Position numbers and translations under genes: made by a program. A stretch of DNA of 64,000 bases from Mesorhizobium shangrilense. Its GTDB lineage: Bacteria; Pseudomonadota; Alphaproteobacteria; Rhizobiales; Rhizobiaceae. Positions 16,342 to 25,910 of this stretch are shown one piece after another. Each line of letters starts with the position of its first letter. The stretch's first letter is position 1. The DNA lies in the NCBI RefSeq assembly GCF_040537815.1, contig NZ_JBEWSZ010000014.1, forward strand, positions 10,574-74,573, written 5' to 3'. The notes under the pieces are model-generated. The model was not told the DNA's origin and did no database searches. It saw only the letters and a program-made list of their open reading frames with translations.

Positions 16342-19307
16342 TGACCTCCTATCGACTGCCCAAGGGTGGCCTGATCGATCGCCAGTCACGCCTCGGCTTC
16401 AGCTTTGACGGCCAGTCGCTCACCGGCCATGCCGGCGATACGCTGGCTTCCGCCCTGCTCGCCAATGGCCGCCAGCTGGTGGGCCGCAGCTTCAAATACC
16501 ATCGGCCGCGCGGCATCCTAACCGCGGGCGCCGCCGAACCGAATGCATTGATGACCATCGGCAGCGGAGGGCGCACAGAGGCCAATACCCGGGCTACGAT
16601 GCAGGACCTTTACGACGGTCTCGAAGCCCGCAGCCAGAACCGCTGGCCTTCGCTCGATTTCGATATCGGTTCGGTGAACGGCCTGCTCTCACCCTTCCTC
16701 GCCGCGGGCTTCTACTACAAGACCTTCATGTGGCCGGCGAAGCTCTGGGAAGGTCTCTACGAGCCCTTGATCCGCCGCGCCGCCGGTCTCGGCAAGGCGA
16801 CCTACGAGCCCGATCCCGACCGGTACGAGAAGAGCTGGGCGCATTGCGACCTGCTGGTGATCGGCGCCGGCCCCGCCGGGCTGGCCGCCGCGCTGACTGC
16901 CGGCCGTGCGGGGGCACGTGTCATCATCCTCGACGAACACAGCCTTGCGGGCGGATCGTTGCTGTCGGAGACAGCGACCATCGGCTGGGAAAGCGCGCCG
17001 GCATTTGCCAAGCGGCTGGCCGACGAGCTGGAAACGCTGCCGAATGTACGCGTACTGACCCGCACCACTGCTTTCGGCTGGTATGACGGCAATGTCTTTG
17101 GCGCTGTGGAGCGCGCCCAGAAGCATGTGCGCAACCCCGATCCGAACAAGCCGGTTGAGCGCATGTGGCGCATCGTCGCCAAGAAGGCACTGCTCGCCAC
17201 CGGTGCCGAGGAGCAGCCGCTCGTGTTCGGCGGCAACGATATTCCCGGTGTGATGATCGCGGGTGCGATGCGCAGCTATCTCAACCGCTTTGCCGTGGCC
17301 CCCGGCCAGCGCACCGCCATCTTCACCACCAATGACAGCGGTTATGCACTCGCCCGCGATCTCGAGGCGGCGGGTGTCCAGCTTACCGCAATCATCGACA
17401 GCCGCGCCGACGCCCAGTTCGCCTATACCGGCAAGGCTCGCCTTATCAAGGGCGCCGTCGTGTCTGACGCCAAGGGCGGCAAAGCGCTCTCCAGCGTCAA
17501 CGTGACGGCCGCAAACGGCGCGACCGAAGCCATCGCCCTGAATGCGCTCGCCATGTCCGGCGGCTTCAGCCCGATCATCCACCTTGCCTGCCATCGCGGC
17601 GGCAAGCCGCAATGGTCGGATGTGCATGGCGCCTTCATGGCCCCGTCGGAGACCAGGGGCCTCGTGCTCGCAGGCGCCGTCACGGGCACGAGCGGATTGT
17701 CGGCAAGCTTTGCAGAGGGCGCTGCGCGCGGCGCTGCCATCGCCCAAGAGCTCGGGTTCGCCGCCCAGCCATTCGACGCCGGTCCTGTGGATGGCGACGT
17801 CGTTGCTCCACCGGCCCGCCCGCTCTGGAATATCCGTGGCGTGAAGGGCAAGGCCTTCGTCGACTTCCAAAACGATGTCGGCCGCAAGGATCTCGACCTT
17901 GCCGTGCAGGAAGGCTATGGCGATGTCGAACTTGCCAAGCGCTACACGACATCGGGCATGGCCACCGACCAGGGCAAGCTCACCAATGTCAACGCAATTG
18001 GCCTGCTGGCCGAAGCGCGTGGCGTCTCTCCCGCCGAAGTCGGCACGACAACCTTCCGGCCCTTCTACACGCCGATCAGCTTCGGCGCGCTGACCGGTCC
18101 GCATCACGGCCATCATTTCCAGCCGGTGCGCAAGTCGCCTCTGCATGACTGGGCCAAGAAGCACGGCGCGGTCTTCGTCGAGACCGGTCTCTGGTATCGC
18201 TCATCCTGGTTCCCGCGCGCTGGTGAAACCAGCTGGCGACAGAGCGTCGATCGCGAGGTCCTGAACGTTCGAACGAATGTCGGCATCTGCGATGTGTCCA
18301 TGCTCGGCAAGATCGAGGTCTGCGGCAAGGATGCGGCGGAGTTCCTCAATCGGGTCTATTCAAACGCCTTCTTGAAACTGCCGGTCGGCAAGGCGCGCTA
18401 TGGCCTGATGCTGCGCGAGGACGGTTTTATCTATGATGACGGCACGACGAGCCGCCTGGCTGACGACCGCTTCTTCATGACGACGACCACGGCCTATGCC
18501 GCCGGCGTCATGACGCATCTCGAATTCTGCGCGCAGGTGCTGTGGCCGGAACTCGACGTGCGGCTCGCCTCGGTCACGGACCAATGGGCACAGATGTCCG
18601 TGGTCGGGCCGAAGGCGCGCGCGACGTTGCAGGCGATCGTCGACGATGATATTTCCGACGCTGCTTTCCCCTTTCTTGCGGCAAAGGAAGTCTCACTGTT
18701 CGGCGGCCGGCTGCATGGCCGCCTGTTTCGTATCTCGTTCTCGGGCGAACTGGCTTATGAGCTTGCCGTGCCGGCCGGCTATGGCGAGAGCGTCGCAGAC
18801 GCCGTTCTCCAAGCAGGCAAGGAACATGGCATCCAGCCCTATGGCGTCGAGGCGCTCAGCGTACTTCGCATCGAGAAGGGCCATGTGACGCATAACGAGA
18901 TCAACGGCACGGTGATCCCGTCGGACCTCGGCTTCGCAAAGATGGTGTCGACAGCCAAGCCGGATTTCATTGGCAGGGCGATGCTCGGCCGCGAGGGCCT
19001 AGTGGCCGAGGATCGCCCGAGCCTTGTCGGCGTCGTGCCCCTCGATCCCACTGCTACATTCCGCACCGGCTCGCACATCCTCGCCAAGGACGCTGCTCCG
19101 ACGCTCGAGAACGACCAGGGCTACGTCTCGTCGAGTGCCTTTTCTCCACATGTCGGCTCGACAATCGGCTTGGCGCTAGTGAAGCGTGGCCATGCCAGAC
19201 ATGGCGAAGAGGTGGTGGTGTGGAACGGCTTGTGTGGCGAATTCACCGCAGCGCGGCTATGCAATCCGGTCTTCTTCGATCCAACAAACGAGAAGCTCCA
19301 TGTCTGA
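16341..19307 (+). CDS. soxA: Sarcosine oxidase alpha subunit
   Basis: 988 residues, normal for the family. The N-terminal 2Fe-2S-like domain (FDGQSLTGHAGDTLASALLA, then GRSFKYHRPRG) has lost the cluster cysteines, as usual for SoxA. An NAD/FAD-binding domain (VIGAGPAGLAAALTAGRAG near 173) follows, and the last 380 residues form an aminomethyltransferase-like (GcvT) domain that binds tetrahydrofolate and captures the methyl group as 5,10-methylene-THF. A broken piece of a second soxA lies at 21425-21586. It overlaps soxD by one base and soxG by eight. Confidence 0.94.
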   Translation: MTSYRLPKGGLIDRQSRLGFSFDGQSLTGHAGDTLASALLANGRQLVGRSFKYHRPRGILTAGAAEPNALMTIGSGGRTEANTRATMQDLYDGLEARSQNRWPSLDFDIGSVNGLLSPFLAAGFYYKTFMWPAKLWEGLYEPLIRRAAGLGKATYEPDPDRYEKSWAHCDLLVIGAGPAGLAAALTAGRAGARVIILDEHSLAGGSLLSETATIGWESAPAFAKRLADELETLPNVRVLTRTTAFGWYDGNVFGAVERAQKHVRNPDPNKPVERMWRIVAKKALLATGAEEQPLVFGGNDIPGVMIAGAMRSYLNRFAVAPGQRTAIFTTNDSGYALARDLEAAGVQLTAIIDSRADAQFAYTGKARLIKGAVVSDAKGGKALSSVNVTAANGATEAIALNALAMSGGFSPIIHLACHRGGKPQWSDVHGAFMAPSETRGLVLAGAVTGTSGLSASFAEGAARGAAIAQELGFAAQPFDAGPVDGDVVAPPARPLWNIRGVKGKAFVDFQNDVGRKDLDLAVQEGYGDVELAKRYTTSGMATDQGKLTNVNAIGLLAEARGVSPAEVGTTTFRPFYTPISFGALTGPHHGHHFQPVRKSPLHDWAKKHGAVFVETGLWYRSSWFPRAGETSWRQSVDREVLNVRTNVGICDVSMLGKIEVCGKDAAEFLNRVYSNAFLKLPVGKARYGLMLREDGFIYDDGTTSRLADDRFFMTTTTAYAAGVMTHLEFCAQVLWPELDVRLASVTDQWAQMSVVGPKARATLQAIVDDDISDAAFPFLAAKEVSLFGGRLHGRLFRISFSGELAYELAVPAGYGESVADAVLQAGKEHGIQPYGVEALSVLRIEKGHVTHNEINGTVIPSDLGFAKMVSTAKPDFIGRAMLGREGLVAEDRPSLVGVVPLDPTATFRTGSHILAKDAAPTLENDQGYVSSSAFSPHVGSTIGLALVKRGHARHGEEVVVWNGLCGEFTAARLCNPVFFDPTNEKLHV

Positions 19308-19827
19308 TTTCGATCTCATTCACCGCCCGGCGATCAGCACCGAACCAGTGCGGGGTTCCGACGCCTTCGCCATGAAGGCGATGCCCGAGGGCAACTTGAT
19401 CCACATACTCGGCAAGCCTGGCGGCGAGGATCTCACTGCCACGCTACAAGGTCTGTTCGGCGGCGAGGCCAACAGGATCCGCACCTTCGGCCCCGGACAA
19501 TGGCTCGTGGTCAGGGATGAGCCGACGTCTCACGTCGACCTGCGGGCAGAGTTTGAAAAGCTCGCTTCACATGCCTTCGCAGTCGATCAAACCCATGGAC
19601 GCATTCGCATCGAAGTCTCGGGCCACGCCGTTACGTCGGCGCTCGCAAAGGGCACGGCCGTCGATTTCCAAGGTATGGCCATCGGTCAGTGCGCGATGAC
19701 GATGATGGGACATATCTCCGTGCACATGACCCGCTGCGCAGCGGATCGATTCGAGCTGGTCGTACTGCGCGGCTTTGGTCAGAGCCTGTGGGACGAGATT
19801 GCTCATCTGAGCGCCGACCCCCGCTGA
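19300..19827 (+). CDS. soxG: Sarcosine oxidase gamma subunit
   Basis: 175 residues, starting MSDFDLIHRP at the ATG at 19300, eight bases inside the end of soxA. It resembles a shortened GcvT domain (FGPGQWLVVRDEP near 66; GHISVHMTRCAADRFELVV in the last third), as SoxG/MgdD proteins do. It completes the heterotetramer and ends the intact operon. After its stop an AGGAGACCGAC-ATG (19925) looks like the start signal of a further gene whose body has been lost. Confidence 0.92.
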   Translation: MSDFDLIHRPAISTEPVRGSDAFAMKAMPEGNLIHILGKPGGEDLTATLQGLFGGEANRIRTFGPGQWLVVRDEPTSHVDLRAEFEKLASHAFAVDQTHGRIRIEVSGHAVTSALAKGTAVDFQGMAIGQCAMTMMGHISVHMTRCAADRFELVVLRGFGQSLWDEIAHLSADPR

Positions 19828-20050
19828 GACCTTGATCGCCGCGGCGGCACGGAAGTGCGCGTGGCGGCGATCCCTTCCAGGAAACGCGCGCCGCAAGGCA
19901 GAGCGACAAGACCAGGAGACCGACATGGCGATGACAGGGGACGCTCGGAGAATCGGATCTTTATCGAGAATTGTTTCCCTCTCATCCCTTAGAAGGGGTC
20001 AACGTTGCACGATAAGAGATCAGAATTGCGCGCCGGTAGGGCCGTTGGTA

Positions 20051-20812
20051 TTATTTGTATGCGACAACCATGAGGCGCGAGCTATCAGATGTAAACGCTC
20101 CACCTTCCTCCCCATAGGCTTCAACAGTCTCGAATCCCGCGCTTCGCAACATGCTAACATATTCAGAAAACCCATACTGTCTGAAAGAAAGATGCGTTCG
20201 TCTAACGCATCCGTCGCGAACGATAATCCTTTCGATGTGCGAGCGATCACTTAGCACATCATTGCTCAATATATCGATTCTCACATCGTTGTTACGCTGC
20301 CAAACGTTACAGATAGGCAATTTGTGACGCAGCAGAAGCACACGATTGTGGTGATCGATTAGCAGCCGCCCGCCCTTTCTAAGTGAAGAAGCGGCTTCAC
20401 GAAGAACTCTCTCATTGTCCGCGTCGTCGAAATAGCCAAACGTCGTGTACCACAGAAAAGCCGCGTCGAATCGATCTCGCCAGGGAAGTGAGCGCATGTC
20501 GCCCAGGACATACTCAACATTTACATCGCGTTCAGCCGCACCCGCTTCGGCTTCTTTTAGCAAGATCGGCGAGATATCAAGCCCGGCTACCTGCGCTCCT
20601 TTTTTCGCCAACCGGTTGGTAATCCGCCCATAGCCGCATCCAAGTTCAAGGACTGAGCTGCCTTGTCCAAGAGAAAGAAGCTCCCAAATTAATTCTGTTT
20701 GTCTATCACTCATTTCTGGCAGATTGACCACATCGCCAAAATAAAAGTAATCTTCTTTGAAGTATGGTTCAAAATCTGACGGAGATACTTTGCTATTAAT
20801 ATCGTCATTCAT
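20051..20812 (-). CDS. Class I SAM-dependent methyltransferase
   Basis: 253 residues with the Rossmann methyltransferase fold: motif I VLELGCGYGRITNRLAKKG near residue 54, an acidic post-I residue in GLDIS, and motif IV-like DAAFLWYTTFGYFDD near 113. The N-terminal segment DFEPYFKEDYFYFGD is typical of small-molecule methyltransferases. Substrate unknown. The gene is distinctly AT-richer than the sox operon on its left and is followed on the right by relics of sox/folate genes, which suggests insertion into a longer sox operon. Confidence 0.85.
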   Translation of the reverse strand: MNDDINSKVSPSDFEPYFKEDYFYFGDVVNLPEMSDRQTELIWELLSLGQGSSVLELGCGYGRITNRLAKKGAQVAGLDISPILLKEAEAGAAERDVNVEYVLGDMRSLPWRDRFDAAFLWYTTFGYFDDADNERVLREAASSLRKGGRLLIDHHNRVLLLRHKLPICNVWQRNNDVRIDILSNDVLSDRSHIERIIVRDGCVRRTHLSFRQYGFSEYVSMLRSAGFETVEAYGEEGGAFTSDSSRLMVVAYK

Positions 20813-21169
20813 AAGTTTTGTCCTTATGTTTTGGTTTCAACTTTTGTTTGCCTACGATTTTATCGATTATTGCATACTTTGAAAGAAAACATTTGTGAAA
20901 GTTTCCATACCGTTGTTAAATATTCCTGCAACAGATATTGATCTTGCCGCATTCGAGATTTTACCTCGGGCCGGTATGGTGCCTCTGGAGGCACTGGTCT
21001 CGAAGCTCGCCAAGGTCCGGACCGGGCGACGTATATCGGCCTTGAGCATATGAGTTGTTTCATCGTTCGCCGCAGCGAAGCGCTTGTCGCCGTGTCGGGC
21101 GCGCGCGCCTGCCGAATCGCCCTGGCACGTGCTGGAAACGGCGGCGAAGCAGATGGAGGAGAAGATGGC
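20813..21169. other. Decayed region upstream of the methyltransferase
   Basis: The plus strand holds a coding-like stretch at about 20908-21052 (reading IPATDIDLAAFEILPRAGMV) that ends in a stop, and another at 21054-21173 ending in AAKQMEEKMA. Neither could be assigned. The second ends in a GTGA overlap with a folD-like start, as adjacent operon genes do, so it is probably the tail of a lost one-carbon gene. Confidence 0.35.
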
Positions 21170-21208
21170 GTGACCGCCCGGATCATCGACGGAAATGCGT
21201 TTGCGGCG
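21170..21208 (+). pseudogene. folD relic (start only)
   Basis: From a GTG at 21170 the frame reads VTARIIDGNAFAA, the characteristic beginning of methylenetetrahydrofolate dehydrogenase/cyclohydrolase (FolD), and then loses similarity. folD often follows sox genes because sarcosine oxidation makes methylene-THF. Only about 13 codons are recognisable, so confidence is limited. Confidence 0.4.
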
Positions 21209-21424
21209 CTGACAATCACGGCGAAATCCTCTCTGCCAGATTGTCCAAGGACGAAGGAATGAACCTAGCGGATCGTAAAGGCTTGTGAACTCTGTGTAAA
21301 AAATGATGTTGAGGGCGGGTCTCTCGGCATCGGCTTTGAAGAGCAGCCCCCAAACCAGCCGGAGTTCCTGGAGTAAAGAGCCGTGGTGGTGAGCATCGGC
21401 TCAGTCCCAGGCACGATCTGGGGG

Positions 21425-21586
21425 CGGGTGAGTGTCTTCGACGGAAAGGCCATGGCTGGCTTCCGCTGCGACACGCTCGCGCCGGCGCTGCGGGCGAACG
21501 CCGTGGGCCTCGTCGGCCGCAGTTTCAAATACCACCGCCCGCGCGGGATCTATTCGTCCGGGGCCGAGGAGCCGAATGCGCTCATG
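21425..21586 (+). pseudogene. soxA relic (N-terminal fragment)
   Basis: A 54-codon piece matching the N-terminus of the intact SoxA at 16341: VFDGKAMAGFRCDTLAPALR aligns with the FDGQSLTGHAGDTLASALLA segment, and the GRSFKYHRPRGI block followed by EPNALM is almost identical. The frame runs on into unrelated sequence and there is no ribosome site. It is the remains of a second sox-type alpha subunit, cut off on its right by IS-like DNA. Confidence 0.8.
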
Positions 21587-21717
21587 AGTTATCTCACCGG
21601 TGAAAGCATGCGAAAACAGAGCCCGGCAATCGCACCCCAAAACCCGAAAACACCGAAGCTTGACCTGAAACAAAAAACAGCCCCAACATCAACCAGACCC
21701 AGGATCAGACCGAAAAC

Positions 21718-21812
21718 TGGCCGCCTTCAAATCGGAATGGTGGCCGGAATGAAATCGGAATGATTGGCCGGCTTCAAATTGGAATCGGTCGCCGGCTTCA
21801 TCGGAATACGCG
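21718..21812. repeat. Four tandem ~24-bp repeats, IS21-type end remnant
   Basis: Four consecutive imperfect units begin at 21718, 21741, 21765 and 21789. Each starts TGGCCG or TCGCCG and contains a core like CTTCAAATCGGAAT. IS21-family elements carry such multiple internal repeats next to their ends. No istA or istB gene is present, so this is a solitary end. Confidence 0.55.
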
Positions 21813-22344
21813 AATACGCACGTCATAGGGTTTTGTTGCAACGGCTTAATAGGGGCACAGAGAGGCCCTGATGCGAGGCCAATCAGACACCGAGGATTTC
21901 GATCGGTTCTGTTGCGAAAGTGACATTGCGCCTTGTCAAAACGCGTGCATTACCGCTGCGCTCATTGGCCCAAATCTTGCTTATGTTGGGTGTAGTGCGC
22001 TCAAGGCAAGAGCTTTGTTCGCACGTGAACAAGAACCAGATTAGGTCGCAGGGTCTGTCAACTCTGGCCTGGGATGGCGCTCAGCAGGCTAGGCCCCAAG
22101 ATCAAAAAACTGGATGCGCTGATCGGCGATCACAAATAGAAGCGGATAATCTTCGTGGAAGAAGCGGTAGCTTGTGCTGCGTGCACGTGAGTCTTGGCAC
22201 TAGCAAGGGAATGAGTGCGATTGTTCGGCACCTTCCGGTTTAACAGCGCAGGTGAGACCTCTTGCAGGCGCTATTAGGGTCATGTCCCCAATAGGCAACT
22301 CACCAAACCAACATAGCGAAAAATCAACCAAAGGAGAAATCCGA
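21813..22344. other. Non-coding region between IS-like repeats and glutamine synthetase gene
   Basis: No convincing gene. Two short segments, TTTTGTTGCAACGG near 21832 and GGTTCTGTTGCGAAAG near 21905, resemble IS6-family terminal inverted repeats, but no transposase lies between them. The last 20 bases hold AAAGGAG, the ribosome site for the gene at 22345. Confidence 0.35.
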
Positions 22345-23742
22345 ATGCAACTCCCCAACGCATGGACTGGCGCACTGTCACCCCGGTGCCTTGCGACGCC
22401 TAAGGAGTTGGACGTCGCAGGGGCTCAAGCCTTCCTGGAGCAGGCGGGCGTCCGCTATGTACTCGCGCAATTTGTCGACCTATATGGGGTCGTAAAGAGC
22501 AAAGCCGTTCCGGTGCAACATCTCGATTGCATTTTGACGGAAGGCGCGGGCTTCGCTGGTTCCGGCACGTGCGGACTAGGCCTTCTTCCGCATGAACCGG
22601 AATACATGGTGGTCTGCGAACTTGATACGTTGACGGTGACGCCATGGGCTCCCGGATATGCTCGCATGATGGGAGTCGGCACCGTGAAGGGAGTGCCGCA
22701 TCCGGTCGACACGCGTAACGTTCTCAAGAAGCAAGTCGCGTCCCTTGCTAAGCGCGACTGGACGCTCAATACGGGGCTGGAGCCCGAGTTCCTTCTGCTG
22801 CGGCGGGAGCCAGACGGGAAACTGTCGCCGTTCGACCGCACGGATACGCTTACCAAGCCCGCTTATGATTATCGCGGCCTCATGCGCGGGCGAAACTTCC
22901 TTGAGCGCGTAACGGAATGCTTACAGGCCGTTGGAATCGATGTTTATCAGATCGACCATGAAGACGCGAACGGACAGTACGAAATCAACTTCAGGTACGC
23001 CGATGCACTAAAGACGGCTGACCAGATCGTCTTCTTTAAAATGGCGGTCTCGGAAATCGCGCATGATCTCGGCGCCATCTGCTCCTTTATGCCAAAGCCG
23101 CGCAGTAATTCGACTGGCAATGGCATGCATATCCATTGCTCTATCGCCGACGCGGACGGGCGGAATCTCTTTCACGATGATGCAGACCCGAATGGAATGG
23201 GCTTGAGCAAGCTCGCCTATCATTTCCTGGGCGGTGTGCTCGCGCATGCAAAGGGGCTGACAGCGCTTCTGGCGCCGACCGTGAACTCCTACAAGCGTCT
23301 GGTCGTCGGTGGCACGGTCTCAGGCGCAACGTGGGCTCCTGCCTGCATCGCTTACGGCTACAACAATCGCACCGCCATGGTGCGAATTCCCTACGGCAGG
23401 CTTGAGATTCGTACTGGCGACAGCAGCATGAATCCGTACCTCGCAACGGCCGCGCTTATTGCCGCCGGTCTCGATGGAATTGAGCAGAAGATCGAGCCAG
23501 GTGCGCCCAGAAATGTCAACTTCTACGGTCTCACGCTCGAGGCAATCAAGGAGATGGGCATAGATCTGCTTCCGCAGACGCTCACCGAAGCGCTCGATGC
23601 ACTAGAGGCCGATCAGTTGTTTGCTGGCACTCTCGGGAAGCCAGTCATCGAACAGTTCCTGTCCCTGAAGAGATTAGAGTGGCTGGAATACCACCGCCAC
23701 GTATCCGACTGGGAAGTTGAAAGGTACCTCAATTTCTTCTGA
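22345..23742 (+). CDS. glnT: Glutamine synthetase family protein, GSIII/GlnT-like (possible gamma-glutamylmethylamide synthetase)
   Basis: 465 residues. Glutamine-synthetase landmarks: [10 protein letters not shown] (metal-binding glutamate) near residue 147, [11 protein letters not shown] near 209, [12 protein letters not shown] near 256, TVNSYKRL near 312, and [20 protein letters not shown] near 343. The ATG at 22345 is set by AAAGGAG ten bases upstream, although the frame opens at 22252. The rhizobial GlnT group includes ammonia- and methylamine-using enzymes (GlnT, GmaS); sequence alone does not decide. Next to sox/mgd-like genes, synthesis of gamma-glutamylmethylamide is a serious alternative. 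It stands alone, flanked by decayed DNA. Confidence 0.85.
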   Translation: MQLPNAWTGALSPRCLATPKELDVAGAQAFLEQAGVRYVLAQFVDLYGVVKSKAVPVQHLDCILTEGAGFAGSGTCGLGLLPHEPEYMVVCELDTLTVTPWAPGYARMMGVGTVKGVPHPVDTRNVLKKQVASLAKRDWTLNTGLEPEFLLLRREPDGKLSPFDRTDTLTKPAYDYRGLMRGRNFLERVTECLQAVGIDVYQIDHEDANGQYEINFRYADALKTADQIVFFKMAVSEIAHDLGAICSFMPKPRSNSTGNGMHIHCSIADADGRNLFHDDADPNGMGLSKLAYHFLGGVLAHAKGLTALLAPTVNSYKRLVVGGTVSGATWAPACIAYGYNNRTAMVRIPYGRLEIRTGDSSMNPYLATAALIAAGLDGIEQKIEPGAPRNVNFYGLTLEAIKEMGIDLLPQTLTEALDALEADQLFAGTLGKPVIEQFLSLKRLEWLEYHRHVSDWEVERYLNFF

Positions 23743-24743
23743 ACTCAGCCGTTGTCGGGCGACCTGAGAAATTGCCCCCCACATTGCCTCAAGAAAATTG
23801 TTACCGCGCAGGTTCGTTGCCTCAGCTAAAATGTTACCCGTGAGGGCGCATGCCGCCATGATACCTTCACCACCAGGGAGGTGTCATGAAGACTTGACGT
23901 ATGGCCCGATGAAATCATCGCAGCAATCAGCTCGTCTTAGAGCTTCCTGGCGTTAAGCCGTCTGCCCGGCAACCGGTGGCGGGCCCTGCCGACCCATTTT
24001 GGTTGGGCGTGCGACATTCTTGTCGAGCTTCGGACACAAGAAAGTTTGCGGATAGACACCCACGAAGAGCGAACGAAAAAAGACGCGGACATGCAAACGA
24101 CGCTACCCGAACTCACACTTGCCTGCCGATGACGTTCCCGATGAAAATCCAGTCACCGAAGAGCTTGGCGTTGGAACCATGGTCGAGCCAGATGGCGTTC
24201 TGGCGCGGTCCAATAGTGTTCGCGCTTGCCGAGGATGCCGCCGCCACAATCGAGATGAGACGGATGCTGGTGGGCTCAAGATTGGATCTGCATTGCACCG
24301 GCTGATCCCCGCTGGCAGACTCTGCCGCAAGGCCTGTCCAAAGACTGATACCTGTCCAGCATTTCTGGGACAACGTCTGGCAACCGACACCTACAGTCGG
24401 CGTTGTCGAGGCCGCGACACGGGACTTTTCGGCTTGATCCTGCTGCATCATAATTAAGTCGTTGGATCATATACAGAACTCTTTTCTGAAACCATTTCGG
24501 CCAAGTCGGCATGATTTTTGAAGCTCCTTGGTCGCGAGGCGCCAGGAGTTGCCGAACTCGTCCCGCCGCTGACTGCGCAGACGGCCGTGGACCGCTATGG
24601 CGCCGAAGTCGCCGCCTTGGCCTGACGGATCAGTGACGCCGCGGCTAGCTAAAGGGCGAGCGGTCTGACCAACTTAAGTGCGCCTTGGGTCATGCTTTGC
24701 CTGCCGTTTTAATAACAGGCTGGTTTAATAGTGGAGCAAATCT
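23743..24743. other. Gene-poor region
   Basis: 1 kb with several overlapping short frames on both strands (for example 24113-24451 minus and 24119-24457 plus), none with a known motif and a ribosome site together. It is probably degraded coding DNA, not identified. The final bases before 24744 (GTGGAGCAAATCT) give a modest ribosome site for the next gene. Confidence 0.4.
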
Positions 24744-25910
24744 ATGAATGCCACATACGACACAGTTGCACACAACGTCGGTAACCATGGCGCTATAGAT
24801 GAAAAATTACTTGGACTTCACAATACTTTCGCTGGTAGGCGCGTCAATCACCTGGGCTACCCGTACAATCTCGAATTTGATGCCGAGCCAATCTCTCAGT
24901 TTGCCAAATTTCTAATCAATAACTTGGGTGATCCATATGTCGGTTCACACTATGCGACTGAGGTCTGCGGCTTGGAGCGCGAAGTGGTCGACTGGGTCAT
25001 GCGGGTCTGGGATTGTGCTGATCCGGAAGAATATTGGGGGTCAGTGGGCGCGAGCGGAACTGAGGGCAATCTTTGGGCCATGTACCTTGCGCGCGAGACG
25101 CTTGGTAATCCGGTTCTGATACACTCCACAGAGGCGCACTATTCGCTGCCAAAGGCGGCGAAAATCCTCCGGATCGAGGCTTTGACGTGCGAGACAGACC
25201 ATACCGGTGCCATCTGTCCGGATGCTCTGCGGGAGGTTGTTCAGGCAAATCGCCATCGCTGTGTCATTCTCGCATTGACCTGTGGAACGACCATGAAGGG
25301 GGCGCACGATGATATCGCGTTCTGCATCAGCGTTCTGGACCAAGTCGGGGTCGATCCGAGTCGGCGCTTCGTCCACGTCGATGGTGCCCTGAATGCAATG
25401 GTCCTTCCCTTCGTCGATGGCTTGCCGCGTGGTATCCGCCCCTCCTTCCGGCACGGGATCGATAGTATGTCAACCTCGGGCCACAAGATGATCGGCACGC
25501 CGATGCCCTGCGGCGTCCTGGTAGTCCGACGCGAACATGTCCGTCGAGTGGCCTCCACCGTGAGCTACTTGCGCTCTGATGATACTACCTTGATGGGATC
25601 GCGAAACGGCCACGCCGTTCTCGCGATATGGAACCGGCTGACGCGTCTCGGCATCGCCGGTTTCCGTCATTTTGCCCGAACCTGCATCGAGCGTGCGGAT
25701 GGCTTTGCCGGAGCACTACGATCAGCCAATGTCCCGGTATTGCTCAATCCATGCTCCTTGACGGTTGTGTTTCCGAAACCGTCCGAGAGACTCGTTAACG
25801 AATACCAGCTCGCATGTCATGGCAACTCCGCCCACGCGATTGTCATGCCAAACGTCAATGCCGATCTCATTGACCGCTTCGTAGGCGACTATACTGCCGA
25901 GTTGTCATGA
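24744..25910 (+). CDS. hdc: PLP-dependent histidine decarboxylase-like protein
   Basis: 388 residues of the group II PLP decarboxylase fold. The N-terminal substrate-side motif is NHLGYPYNLEFD near residue 35. SVGASGTEGNLWAMYLARE near 101 binds the PLP phosphate, FVHVDGALNAMVLPF near 209 carries the aspartate that pairs with the pyridine nitrogen, and the PLP lysine is in MSTSGHKMIGTPMPCG near 247. These features match bacterial PLP histidine decarboxylases, which release histamine and feed siderophore or signalling pathways in some species; related serine decarboxylases look similar. Followed at some distance by an ATP-grasp relic and a MATE exporter. Confidence 0.85.
   Translation: MNATYDTVAHNVGNHGAIDEKLLGLHNTFAGRRVNHLGYPYNLEFDAEPISQFAKFLINNLGDPYVGSHYATEVCGLEREVVDWVMRVWDCADPEEYWGSVGASGTEGNLWAMYLARETLGNPVLIHSTEAHYSLPKAAKILRIEALTCETDHTGAICPDALREVVQANRHRCVILALTCGTTMKGAHDDIAFCISVLDQVGVDPSRRFVHVDGALNAMVLPFVDGLPRGIRPSFRHGIDSMSTSGHKMIGTPMPCGVLVVRREHVRRVASTVSYLRSDDTTLMGSRNGHAVLAIWNRLTRLGIAGFRHFARTCIERADGFAGALRSANVPVLLNPCSLTVVFPKPSERLVNEYQLACHGNSAHAIVMPNVNADLIDRFVGDYTAELS

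Noticed and set aside
16689..18164. 491-codon minus-strand frame opposite soxA
   Set aside because: Antisense shadow of SoxA; no recognisable domain or ribosome site.
21828..21925. A complete IS6-family element
   Set aside because: Only two short terminal-repeat-like strings are present, with no transposase between them.
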